The translations under genes and the position numbers were made by a program. Shown here piece by piece: positions 1 through 6,331 of a stretch of 10,652 nt of DNA (its first letter is position 1; every line of letters starts with the position of its first letter). The DNA is taken from NCBI GenBank assembly GCA_016181345.1, contig JACOZM010000066.1, positions 1 through 10,652 of the forward strand. The letters run 5' to 3'. Source of the DNA: Candidatus Woesearchaeota archaeon (GTDB lineage: Archaea; Nanobdellota; Nanobdellia; Woesearchaeales; GW2011-AR9). Under the pieces are notes generated by a model. It did not search any database. It was given only the letters and a program-made list of their open reading frames with translations, and was not told the origin of the DNA.

Positions 1-268
1 AAACTTTTGGCATCGGCAATCCTGCTGAATGCCGAATCTCTTCAACTAAAGAGTATAATTCCGGATATTTATTTCTATCAGCTTCTTTAGCTCCATACAT
101 GGCAAGAACAATCTTATCTGAAAACCAGTAACTCACAAAATTCATCCCTCCTGCGAAAAGAAGTCCAACCAACAAGCCAGTTCTTCCTCCAACTAAAGCG
201 CCGATAGCTAGAAAAATCCCTGTCAACATTCCTAATAATAGTACGGTTTTAATCTGATTCTTGACCAT
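1..268 (-). CDS. htpX: HtpX-like membrane zinc metalloprotease (M48), N-terminal part
   Basis: This is the first 89 codons of a protein that continues past the left edge. Two hydrophobic segments are visible: residues about 8-24, and about 31-48 running into the motif NFVSYWFSDKIVLAMYGAKE. The latter, followed by YPELYSLVEEI and AGLPMPKV, is the characteristic N-terminal region of HtpX/M48B proteases. The catalytic HExxH would lie further on and is not in the window, so activity cannot be judged. Known role of the family: a membrane-bound, zinc-dependent endopeptidase that clears misfolded membrane proteins. The ATG at 266-268 is chosen because family members start here and a TATA-like TTATTTAA lies about 26 nt upstream. 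No ribosome-binding site is visible, which fits a leaderless transcript. Confidence 0.88.
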   Translation of the reverse strand, partial: MVKNQIKTVLLLGMLTGIFLAIGALVGGRTGLLVGLLFAGGMNFVSYWFSDKIVLAMYGAKEADRNKYPELYSLVEEIRHSAGLPMPKV

Positions 269-290
269 AGGACGTTTCTTTCGTTGAACT

Positions 291-298
291 TTAAATAA
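291..298 (-). promoter_or_regulatory. TATA-like box for htpX
   Basis: Read on the minus strand this is TTATTTAA, centred about 26 nt before the htpX ATG. That is the distance expected for an archaeal TATA box and a leaderless mRNA. A second AT-rich candidate (ATATATAAA, 331-339) lies further upstream and could serve either strand. Confidence 0.4.
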
Positions 299-360
299 TT
301 TATGGATATGACGAACATCGATGTAGCAAAATATATAAACTAAAAGGAATTTACTTTACC

Positions 361-408
361 AATAGTTAGATAGATAGGTAGTTAGGTTAGGTGGTTAGAT
401 TAGATGAA
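361..408. repeat. Low-complexity GTTAG/GATAG tract
   Basis: The stretch is built almost only of short TTAG, ATAG and GTTAGG units, such as GTTAGGTTAGGTGGTTAG at 381-398. It sits between the divergent htpX and SpoIIM-like genes, inside the probable 5' leader of the latter. A close relative of this sequence occurs at 5227-5245. Its function is unknown. Confidence 0.6.
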
Positions 409-463
409 AAGTTATGGAGGTAGTTTAATCGGCGTCTAATCTCAATAAAAAAAGAGGTCATAC

Positions 464-1336
464 ATGGTTTTAGAACACATCTTCCCAGAAGATTGGTTAG
501 AACATAAAGGGAGATATGCATTTATTTTAGGTGTAGTCTATTCAGTTATAGGTATTATCATTGCCACGATCTTATTTCCAGGAGATCCTGCCTTAGTGGC
601 AGTTGCATTCACGTCTCTTCTTCTTCTTCCAGAGCTCTATAAAATCTTTTCAATTGAAGAACGGCAGGAAGCAATCGAACAAAAAGTCTCATTACGTTCG
701 CTATGGAGAGATGATATTGAAGTAGTTAGAATCTATGTCTTTATGTTTTTAGGGATACTATTAGTCTATGCCATAGGAACGATGCTCCTCCCTTCTTTTC
801 AAACAAATATCTTTTTTCGAGAACAGCTGGAAATTAGGTTTGGACAAGGGTTTGCCGGAAATGCTGTAGCAGGTAATGGATTGTTCTGGAGTCTATTAAG
901 CAACAACTTTTTGGTTCTCATCGCCTGCTTTATTTTAGCACTGCTGACTGGAGATGGCGCAATATTCTTAATCACATGGAATGCTTCAGTATGGGGAACG
1001 ATATTTGGGGTAACGGCGAGAAATGCCGGAGAGTTTACTGGCCAGCATCCTCTGTATTTTTTTGGATTAATTATGCTGATCGTCTTTCCCCATATGATCC
1101 TAGAAGGGATCTCCTATTTTTTAGCGGCAATTTCGGGGAGTCTGATATCCAAAGATGTTCTGCTTGAAGAATTTGCGTCCAGCCGTTTTTTAGAAGTCTT
1201 TAGTTTTAATCTTTATCTCTTGCTGTTTGGGCTTGTCTTTTTAGTTTTAGGAGCTTTTGTAGAAACATTCGTTTTACAGCACGTCGGCTTATATCAAGAG
1301 ATCATCAGGATGAGTATGCAAGTAGCGATGGGTTGA
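464..1336 (+). CDS. SpoIIM-family (stage II sporulation protein M-like) integral membrane protein
   Basis: This 290-residue, strongly hydrophobic protein has about seven membrane segments (roughly residues 18-38, 42-56, 88-109, 143-161, 165-185, 198-227 and 246-271). Hallmarks of the SpoIIM/DUF95 family are visible: SNNF at 146-149, the Gly/Asn-rich segment around 163-180, and FPHMILEG at 208-215 (H210, E214) leading into a small-residue helix. In Bacillus SpoIIM helps drive engulfment during sporulation, but archaea do not sporulate. Archaeal members are common and have no settled function, so a general envelope role is only inference. The start is supported by GAGGT at 454-458, five bases before the ATG, one of the few clear Shine-Dalgarno sites in the window. 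It converges with the Cys-rich gene, leaving a 42-bp gap. Confidence 0.85.
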   Translation: MVLEHIFPEDWLEHKGRYAFILGVVYSVIGIIIATILFPGDPALVAVAFTSLLLLPELYKIFSIEERQEAIEQKVSLRSLWRDDIEVVRIYVFMFLGILLVYAIGTMLLPSFQTNIFFREQLEIRFGQGFAGNAVAGNGLFWSLLSNNFLVLIACFILALLTGDGAIFLITWNASVWGTIFGVTARNAGEFTGQHPLYFFGLIMLIVFPHMILEGISYFLAAISGSLISKDVLLEEFASSRFLEVFSFNLYLLLFGLVFLVLGAFVETFVLQHVGLYQEIIRMSMQVAMG

Positions 1337-1363
1337 ATTCTTTTCTTAAATGCTTTATCTCCT

Positions 1364-1380
1364 ATTTTTCTCCTATTTTT
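1364..1380 (+). terminator. T-rich terminator after the SpoIIM-like gene
   Basis: Two pyrimidine-rich blocks of the form CCTATTTTT lie in tandem 25-45 nt after the stop codon. This is the usual form of an archaeal intrinsic terminator, with T runs and no need for a hairpin. The second block overlaps the stop codon of the convergent Cys-rich gene. Confidence 0.45.
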
Positions 1381-4138
1381 AGTCATCACATAGAAGTTTA
1401 ATATAGTCTACAGTTAATTCCCCACTTGTTGCAGGACCGCTAACTGAAAGGTTTCTAAGGTCGCTAAGTCCATGACTACAAGAAATCGTACCTTTAAATG
1501 CACTATTTACATATAATCTTGAATTTCCCGAGCTATTTTCTAATTTTAACGTGTTCCAGCTAGTAGGATTGAAGCTGTCATAAAAAGTTGCATCTGTTTC
1601 ACTACGTGGAGCACAAGCTATACCAATTTGATTAGGATGATCGGAGGGACGATGGAGTATATAATTCTCACTGGCATTAGTTATAAAATATTCATCAGAC
1701 CGGTTAAGTCTTAAGCGTATTTCAAATGTAAAATCAGTGCAGGTGTCGAAACTAGGTAAGCCAGTGTACATACTTTCCATAGGTCCTAGTATAACGTTTC
1801 CTCCTTCTACTTCTGGAGAATCAGATGTATTCCAAATACATTCTTGTAATGATGAACCATTGAACTGATCGTATAATAAGCATCCAGCATCAGGGCAATC
1901 AGCAGTAGGATCACAAGCAGGAGTATCAGAAACACAAGCACCATCAATGCACGTTTCTAAAGTAGAGCAGTCATCGGCTCGTGTTTCTCTCGTTCCACAA
2001 CTGTCTACCCAATAAGAATCTCCTGAATAGCATGTTGTTGTTGTGTGGGGAGTGCAGGTTGTAGAAGGTGCACAGGCTCCATCTGTACAGCGTTCTCCAG
2101 ATTCACAAACTTCAGCAATATCTTCTTCATTTCCGCAACTATCAGCCCACATAACATAAACTGGATCGACCCAGCAGACAGTATAAGCATGTGGAGTACA
2201 AGGAGTACAAGACCCATCAATACATTCTTCTGATGTTGTGCAGCTGTCAGCTCGTGTTTCACGTTCTCCGCAACTATCAACCCAATATGAATTTCCTAGA
2301 TAGCATATTGTATCGGCATGAGAAGTGCATTCAACTGTTTCTGTTACGCAAGCTCCACTAACACATGTTTCTAATGTAGTACAATTATCGGCAATACTTT
2401 CTCTATTTCCACAGCTGTCTTCCCAGTATGCATCGCCTGAATAACAAATAGTATCAGCATGCGAACTACATTCAACAGTTTCAGGTATGCAAGATCCGTC
2501 AATACAGGTTTCTGAAGATGAACAGTCATCTAATAGATTTTGATATGCACCGCAAATATCTCGAACCCAAACATTTCCGCCACTACATGCTAAAGTGTAA
2601 TCTGGAGTGCAAAGATCATAATCTTCTAAACAACTAAAATCACTTCTGCAATCATAATTTGTTTCACAAGGTGCGAAACACCAAGAAAGGCCTGTTTCAT
2701 AAGTAATACAGCTCCATCCTTCCAAACAATCCAAACTCGTCGTGCAAGGATCACAATAGCTTCCTGTACCACCAATGGGATCGTTAGGAACGCAGCCAAT
2801 TCCGTCTTCACAATGTTCTGCTGTTGTACAATAATCAGAGATTGAAACTGCCCAATCTCCCGTACAGCTGTCTCTTAACCGTACATTTCCATCAAAACAA
2901 GCAGGAAGCATCTCACAGAGATCTTCTAAGCAGCTTCCTTCATCGCATTCAATTTCACAGACTTCGTAAAGCTCTCGGACTCCGCAGTTATCTTCCAGAT
3001 AAACATTACTGTCAGTCCCGCAGACTAAATCTGCAGTTCTAGGAATGCAAGCATCATCAATGCAGCTTCCTTCATCACAATCAGTTTCACAGACTTCGTA
3101 AAGTTCTCGGACTCCACAATTATCTTCAAGATAAACATTATGGTCGGTTCCACAGATCAAATCGGCAGTAGTAGATGTACATCCACTAGTATCTTCATCA
3201 ATCTGCCCGTCGCAATCGTCGTCTCTGTCATTATCATAAATTTCTAATGGGACTGTTTCCATACATCCTGAAATGCCTAAGATGGGTGAAATATTTCCAA
3301 ATCCCGCAACAAGATCTGCAGGATGAGCAGTCCACGTTCGGTAGGCGGGACAGTTTGCTCCGTAGCCTTCCACATAACGGCTTAGAATTTCTTGAGGGAG
3401 GTCTATGACTGTTCTTTTCGCGCAAAGGAGGAGAGGCTTAATCGTATCTCCTACTCCTTGGACGTAGTCTGATAAGTCAATGACAGCAATAGTTCTTGCT
3501 TCGATAGCTTCATCAAGACGTTCAGATAAGACACATCCAGGACCGCTGCTTCTAGAATTAACAGTAGGAAGGTAGTCTAAGAATTTTCTTGTTGCAGTGA
3601 GACTATCTTCATTTTCAGAGCCATTGATCAACCGGCAGGCAGAAGAGGCAGTTTCCAATACAATGTCGTGTTCGCTGTTATGACGATAAGGAGTGAAGGA
3701 AGGTATGAAGCTAGGATGATTTATTTCAAATCCTTCAAATGCATGTCCATCCCAAAAAGTAACTACCGCGTCTGGAACTGCTATGTTATTATAATTTACG
3801 CTGACGACGACGTCTTCTTGCAGTTGATCATCAGTGAAGTGAAGGAGTCCGGTCTTACCAGTACTACCTACTTTAATTCTGAATCCTGGTCCGGTTACTA
3901 CTTCCGATGTAGCAGATGGAATACACGTGCTTACTCCTTTATATTCAGCACAGACTAAGCTGTCTAAGCATCCCGAGTCTTGTTCTTCTGGGTCATTAGA
4001 ACACTCTGCTCCTTCTTCTCCAGCGCATGTATCGCCTATAGCTATCTGATCTTCCCGGCAAGTTTGATAACATCCTTGACTTGTGCTTATAGCTAGAAGT
4101 AGAGAAAGGGCTGCAGCAGTTCTGCGGAGAAATGACAT
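1379..4138 (-). CDS. Large secreted, probably lipid-anchored, cysteine-rich repeat protein
   Basis: This 919-residue protein begins with a signal peptide: basic FLRR, a hydrophobic core at residues 8-17, then STSQGC. Cys23 is a candidate lipidated residue, although the -3 position is Ser rather than the usual Leu. Residues about 75-300 form a domain I do not recognise. Residues 302-316 (DNDRDDDCDGQIDED) match the Asp-rich MopE-type putative metal-binding motif. Residues about 320-737 hold roughly eight Cys-rich units of about 40-47 residues with the pattern C-x-G-(N/D)-x-Y-(W/L)-x-D-x-CG ... C ... E-x-C-x-D-G-x-C. They are interrupted at 458-512 by a different Cys-dense module. Residues about 755-919 look like a concanavalin A/LamG-type beta-sandwich ending in LTVDYIKLLCDD. 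The many paired cysteines imply disulfides outside the cell, and adhesion or glycan binding is inference. A TATA-like box 24 nt upstream supports the start and a leaderless mRNA. Confidence 0.85.
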   Translation of the reverse strand: MSFLRRTAAALSLLLAISTSQGCYQTCREDQIAIGDTCAGEEGAECSNDPEEQDSGCLDSLVCAEYKGVSTCIPSATSEVVTGPGFRIKVGSTGKTGLLHFTDDQLQEDVVVSVNYNNIAVPDAVVTFWDGHAFEGFEINHPSFIPSFTPYRHNSEHDIVLETASSACRLINGSENEDSLTATRKFLDYLPTVNSRSSGPGCVLSERLDEAIEARTIAVIDLSDYVQGVGDTIKPLLLCAKRTVIDLPQEILSRYVEGYGANCPAYRTWTAHPADLVAGFGNISPILGISGCMETVPLEIYDNDRDDDCDGQIDEDTSGCTSTTADLICGTDHNVYLEDNCGVRELYEVCETDCDEGSCIDDACIPRTADLVCGTDSNVYLEDNCGVRELYEVCEIECDEGSCLEDLCEMLPACFDGNVRLRDSCTGDWAVSISDYCTTAEHCEDGIGCVPNDPIGGTGSYCDPCTTSLDCLEGWSCITYETGLSWCFAPCETNYDCRSDFSCLEDYDLCTPDYTLACSGGNVWVRDICGAYQNLLDDCSSSETCIDGSCIPETVECSSHADTICYSGDAYWEDSCGNRESIADNCTTLETCVSGACVTETVECTSHADTICYLGNSYWVDSCGERETRADSCTTSEECIDGSCTPCTPHAYTVCWVDPVYVMWADSCGNEEDIAEVCESGERCTDGACAPSTTCTPHTTTTCYSGDSYWVDSCGTRETRADDCSTLETCIDGACVSDTPACDPTADCPDAGCLLYDQFNGSSLQECIWNTSDSPEVEGGNVILGPMESMYTGLPSFDTCTDFTFEIRLRLNRSDEYFITNASENYILHRPSDHPNQIGIACAPRSETDATFYDSFNPTSWNTLKLENSSGNSRLYVNSAFKGTISCSHGLSDLRNLSVSGPATSGELTVDYIKLLCDD
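1919..3181 (-). repeat. Coding repeats: Cys-rich modules of the 919-residue protein
   Basis: These are the tandem units at protein residues about 320-740. Two adjacent units (residues 324-367 and 368-410) are nearly identical, sharing NVYLEDNCGVRELYEVCE, and their DNA at about 2930-3020 and 3060-3150 is also very similar, which points to recent duplication. Four later units (about 552-600, 601-646, 647-692 and 693-738) share CYSGDSYWVDSCG-like cores. Such arrays can expand or contract by recombination. Confidence 0.8.
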
Positions 4139-4158
4139 AACTAAGCAATAGTGAATAT

Positions 4159-4166
4159 TATTTAAA
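4159..4166 (-). promoter_or_regulatory. TATA box of the Cys-rich protein gene
   Basis: On the minus strand the sequence is TTTAAATA within a longer A/T stretch (4156-4170). It is centred 24 nt before the ATG at 4138, and no Shine-Dalgarno sequence lies in between. This fits a leaderless archaeal promoter. Confidence 0.5.
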
Positions 4167-4235
4167 AATATTTTGTGAGAAATTTAATAACGCCAAAGAT
4201 ATCGAGGAGTGACATTCAAGGTGGATTAAAGACTA

Positions 4236-5063
4236 TTATCTTTTTTTTTCACCATGCGGTTTGCAGGTGTCGTAGAAATCGCATTTGCCAGTAGACCATT
4301 TACACAATGGAGTAATATTTCGCGGATAATCCTGCTTATCTTCTGTTATAGATGTATGAGCATGGATGAGTTCCACTTCCCGTTTAGCCAGGTTTAGTAG
4401 ATCCTCATCAACGTTAATCATCTTCAGCTTATGCCGTAAGAAAAAGATTCCTACTTTTGAAGGAAGCTTCCCGTGCTTTTCGTGGTATAACAACGAGTAA
4501 ATTGCCAGCTGAAGTTTGATACTATCTTTAATCTCAAAACTGCTGTTCGTTTTGTAATCAATAATATGGACTTCATCTTCAAGATGTTTAATCGCGTCAA
4601 TAAATCCATGGACGGAATAATTATCGGAGCTGAATTCTTGTTCGCGGATAGGGGTTAATTCCATAAACGCTTCAGGCAGCGATGTTCCATTTTTGAGAAG
4701 TCTTTCGTTAAGTTCTCCTGTGAAATGGTTAGCCCAGTTCATCAGCATCATCATGGTTTCTTCGAAATAAAATTTTTCTTGATCAGGGTTAAGATGAAGA
4801 TCCTTGAGTTTTTTTTCGTAAGCTTTCCATTGGTGGAGAAATAATTGTTGGATGGTAAGCTGGACCTTTTGCGAAAAATTTTCTTTTGTCCAATCAGAAA
4901 CTTCAATATTGTAGAAATGCTCTAACGTTGAATGGGCGATATTTCCTCTCACTTGATGGATATTCGGCAGAGTAGGGAGTTTTTCAATATATTGGTGATA
5001 GTACTTCCTCTTACACTGCTTAAATGTATTAATTGATGAAGGAGACTCAACACGTTTAGCCAC
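4236..5063 (-). CDS. RecB/Cas4-like PD-(D/E)XK nuclease with putative Fe-S cysteines
   Basis: This 275-residue protein of the PDDEXK_1 (RecB/Cas4/AddB) nuclease group opens with SPSSINTFKQCKRKYYHQY, the typical N-terminus with Cys17. GNIAHSTLEHFY supplies His44. Catalytic residues appear in order: E141 or E143, D156 in GFIDAI, D169 and K171 in IIDYKT, and Q185/Y189 in QLAIY. Three C-terminal cysteines (C254, C261, C267) with Cys17 could hold a 4Fe-4S cluster as in Cas4 and AddB, although the C-x6-C spacing differs from the usual C-x2-C. No cas genes or CRISPR repeats are nearby, so a general DNA repair or end-processing exonuclease is the better guess. Translation starts at GTG (5061-5063), supported by GAGGTG at 5071-5076, seven bases upstream. 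Confidence 0.82.
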   Translation of the reverse strand: MAKRVESPSSINTFKQCKRKYYHQYIEKLPTLPNIHQVRGNIAHSTLEHFYNIEVSDWTKENFSQKVQLTIQQLFLHQWKAYEKKLKDLHLNPDQEKFYFEETMMMLMNWANHFTGELNERLLKNGTSLPEAFMELTPIREQEFSSDNYSVHGFIDAIKHLEDEVHIIDYKTNSSFEIKDSIKLQLAIYSLLYHEKHGKLPSKVGIFFLRHKLKMINVDEDLLNLAKREVELIHAHTSITEDKQDYPRNITPLCKWSTGKCDFYDTCKPHGEKKR

Positions 5064-5076
5064 GCCAGAACACCTC
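5064..5076 (-). promoter_or_regulatory. Shine-Dalgarno site deciding a GTG start
   Basis: Minus-strand GAGGTG (5071-5076) is followed by a 7-nt spacer and the GTG start of the nuclease gene. It is a strong site in a window where most genes lack one, and it fixes the start at this non-ATG codon. Confidence 0.6.
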
Positions 5077-5085
5077 GTTTTTTAG

Positions 5086-5114
5086 TTTAATGATCGCTTA
5101 TTCTTTTAATGATC
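5086..5114. repeat. Direct repeat TTTAATGATC upstream of the nuclease gene
   Basis: Exact 10-bp copies lie at 5086-5095 and 5105-5114, 19 bp apart start to start (just under two helical turns). The first lies at the expected TATA distance from the GTG start. It could be a duplicated promoter element or a regulator site, or a chance repeat in A/T-rich DNA. The rest of the 170-bp gap between the nuclease and chorismate mutase genes is T-rich and holds no other gene I can support. Confidence 0.35.
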
Positions 5115-5226
5115 TATCATTCTTCTCTAGTAGAAAGGGAAAATCGTTTCTTTATATGCTTTTCGAGTGGAGAGAAGTACGTATTTATTTTTTATTAGGT
5201 TTATTTTTCTATTAGATTCTATTTCT

Positions 5227-5245
5227 GGTTAGGTTAGTGGTTAGG
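5227..5245. repeat. Second copy of the GTTAGG-type short repeat
   Basis: GGTTAGGTTAGTGGTTAGG lies across the 3' end of the chorismate mutase gene (which ends at 5234). It closely resembles the tract at 381-398, almost 5 kb away. On the minus strand it is CCTAACC-rich. Confidence 0.5.
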
Positions 5246-5521
5246 ATTCTTAAGCTTATGACTCCTTTTTCCTTCGGCAATTATTTTTTTAATAATGCTG
5301 CTGGCAAGCTTTGGATCGATTTTTTGTTGTTTTGCTAATCTTCTTATTTTTGTTAGGATTTCTTGTTCTCGTTTTTGGTCAGTTTGCGGCAGGCCTAATT
5401 TTCTTTTTTCTGCTTGGATGGTTGCGGCAATTTTTATTCTTTGTGCCATAGTCTTTAGGAGGAGAAGGTCCAGCTGGTCAATTTTTTTCCGTTCTTTTTT
5501 GAGATTCATCTTGCGATTCAT
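5234..5521 (-). CDS. AroQ-class chorismate mutase, monofunctional
   Basis: This 95-residue all-helical protein has the AroQ signature: R-KKIDQLDLLLLKTMAQRIKIA at residues about 11-32, the KRKLGLPQTDQKREQEIL segment (about 39-56, with the conserved Arg-Glu), and a third helix LASSIIKKIIAEG. It would convert chorismate to prephenate, the branch-point step toward phenylalanine and tyrosine. The length is normal for a free-standing domain, and no other aromatic pathway gene is in the window. The ATG at 5519-5521 is favoured because TTTAAAT lies about 28 nt upstream; Met5 is an alternative start. The gene is divergent from aIF1A with about 110 bp between them. Its C-terminus is Lys/Asn-rich and low in complexity. 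Confidence 0.85.
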   Translation of the reverse strand: MNRKMNLKKERKKIDQLDLLLLKTMAQRIKIAATIQAEKRKLGLPQTDQKREQEILTKIRRLAKQQKIDPKLASSIIKKIIAEGKRSHKLKNPNH

Positions 5522-5546
5522 CCTTATCTCAATATTTTTTTTCCCA

Positions 5547-5553
5547 TTTAAAT
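5547..5553 (-). promoter_or_regulatory. TATA box of the chorismate mutase gene
   Basis: The palindromic TTTAAAT lies about 28 nt upstream of the ATG at 5521 on the minus strand. It is close to, but separate from, the forward TATA-like box at 5567-5576. Confidence 0.45.
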
Positions 5554-5566
5554 GTTCCTACAAACC

Positions 5567-5576
5567 TTTATAAATA
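5567..5576 (+). promoter_or_regulatory. TATA box candidate for the aIF1A gene
   Basis: TTTATAAATA is the best TATA match before aIF1A. It is about 60 nt from the ATG, so the message would have a leader of roughly 35 nt, unlike the leaderless pattern at most other genes here. Confidence 0.45.
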
Positions 5577-5631
5577 TGCCTTAATAATGAGGATAAAAGA
5601 AAAAAAGAAAATTTAAGATACATACTTCAAC

Positions 5632-5955
5632 ATGAGCAGGCCACCACAAGAAGAAGAACAGCAAGTGTTACGGGTACGGCTGCCGATCAAGAATGAAGTT
5701 TTGGGAATAGTTCAGCAGAGATTAGGTGGAAGCAGAATGAGAGTTCTCTGCCTAGATGGGAAAGAGAGAATATGTAGGATCCCTGGAAGATTGAGAAGAG
5801 CATTGTGGGTGAGAGAAAGTGATGTTGTCATCATCGAGCCTTGGGAGCTAGGTGGAGATGAGAAGGGAGATGTCATCTATAAATATCGTGGAAAAGCTGA
5901 AGTAGATTTCTTGAAGAAAAAAGGGTATTTGAAGAATATTGAAGAAGAGTTTTAA
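5632..5955 (+). CDS. eif1A: Archaeal translation initiation factor 1A (aIF1A)
   Basis: This 107-residue protein has the S1-like OB fold of eIF1A. Diagnostic stretches are [20 protein letters not shown] (12-31), the near-invariant [20 protein letters not shown] (residues 36-55), and [20 protein letters not shown] followed by [10 protein letters not shown] near the C-terminus. It binds the A site of the small ribosomal subunit and supports start-codon selection and initiator tRNA loading. The length and motif order are ordinary for the family. This is the strongest single marker that the window is archaeal. The ATG is secure because an in-frame stop (TAA at 5614-5616) lies just upstream, though no Shine-Dalgarno sequence is visible. 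Confidence 0.97.
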   Translation: MSRPPQEEEQQVLRVRLPIKNEVLGIVQQRLGGSRMRVLCLDGKERICRIPGRLRRALWVRESDVVIIEPWELGGDEKGDVIYKYRGKAEVDFLKKKGYLKNIEEEF

Positions 5956-5976
5956 TCTCTGAAGAAGAGTTTAATC
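5940..5976 (+). repeat. Tandem duplication over the aIF1A stop codon
   Basis: TGAAGAAGAGTTTTAATC (5940-5957, containing the stop) is repeated almost exactly at 5960-5976, one T shorter. It is a small tandem duplication that leaves the reading frame intact. Confidence 0.6.
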
Positions 5977-5996
5977 CTTGAAGGAGTATTAGTCTG

Positions 5997-6001
5997 TTTT
6001 T
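5997..6001 (+). terminator. Weak T-run after aIF1A
   Basis: A five-T run lies about 40 nt after the stop codon, with T-rich sequence around it. It is a possible archaeal terminator but not distinctive. Confidence 0.25.
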
Positions 6002-6027
6002 AATTTGCATGAATATTTATGAGTTTT

Positions 6028-6177
6028 GTTCCTTTTGGCTTTTATGAAACCCTCCCGTTCGAATCGCTTCAGTAATTATTTTTTGAAGCAGAATGAACCG
6101 TATTGTAGGCTTGTCTAACGAAGCACATTACTTCTCACTTGCAAAATGCTGAGGGTTTCATATTAGCCGTTCCTTTT
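6028..6177. mobile_element. MITE-like element A with 18-bp inverted repeats and 9-bp target duplication
   Basis: The element body is 6037-6168 (132 bp). Its left end GGCTTTTATGAAACCCTC (6037-6054) matches the reverse complement of its right end (6151-6168) at 16 of 18 positions. It is flanked on both sides by the exact 9-mer GTTCCTTTT (6028-6036 and 6169-6177), as expected of a target-site duplication. There is no transposase. The only reading frame is 24 codons (6044-6118), starting on the ATG inside the left repeat. An internal hairpin GCTTCA/TGAAGC (6066-6071 with 6084-6089) is also present. It lies in the 376-bp gap between aIF1A and the next gene, and the remainder of that gap (about 6178-6300) holds only A/T-rich DNA with short repeats of TAGAAATG and CTGAAGTA. 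Confidence 0.72.
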
Positions 6178-6304
6178 GTTAGAAAGATTATTTATCTCTT
6201 TTAATATGGCTTTCTGAAGTACGAGTATCCTGAAGTATAGATATGCTATTATAGAAATGGCATCATAGAAATGATATCATACTCATAAAATAATAGAAAT
6301 GCTT

Positions 6305-6314
6305 ATTAAATATT
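6305..6314 (+). promoter_or_regulatory. TATA box of the Ada-like-motif membrane protein gene
   Basis: TTAAATATTT is centred about 23 nt upstream of the ATG at 6332. There is no ribosome-binding site, consistent with a leaderless mRNA. Confidence 0.45.
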
Positions 6315-6331
6315 TTTACTAGCTCAACGGA

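Noticed and set aside
2045..3042. Plus-strand and alternative-frame open stretches within the Cys-rich gene
   Set aside because: They are low in complexity, overlap a well-supported secreted protein in another frame, and show no recognisable domain or start signal.
1919..3181. Periodic DNA repeats suggesting a CRISPR array
   Set aside because: The repetition is at protein level, with units of about 40-47 codons in one open frame and cysteines conserved. There are no short identical repeats separated by unique spacers.
4236..5063. Calling the nuclease Cas4
   Set aside because: No cas1, cas2 or CRISPR repeats are in the window and the cysteine spacing differs, so only the wider RecB/Cas4-like group can be supported.
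6056..6090. GTTCGAATC resembles a tRNA T-loop
   Set aside because: The bases on either side do not form the 5-bp T-stem, and no acceptor stem, anticodon arm or D-arm can be placed. The hairpin seen belongs inside element A.
6044..6118. 24-codon frame inside element A
   Set aside because: It is too short, starts within the inverted repeat, and has no ribosome-binding site; it is described with the element rather than as a gene.
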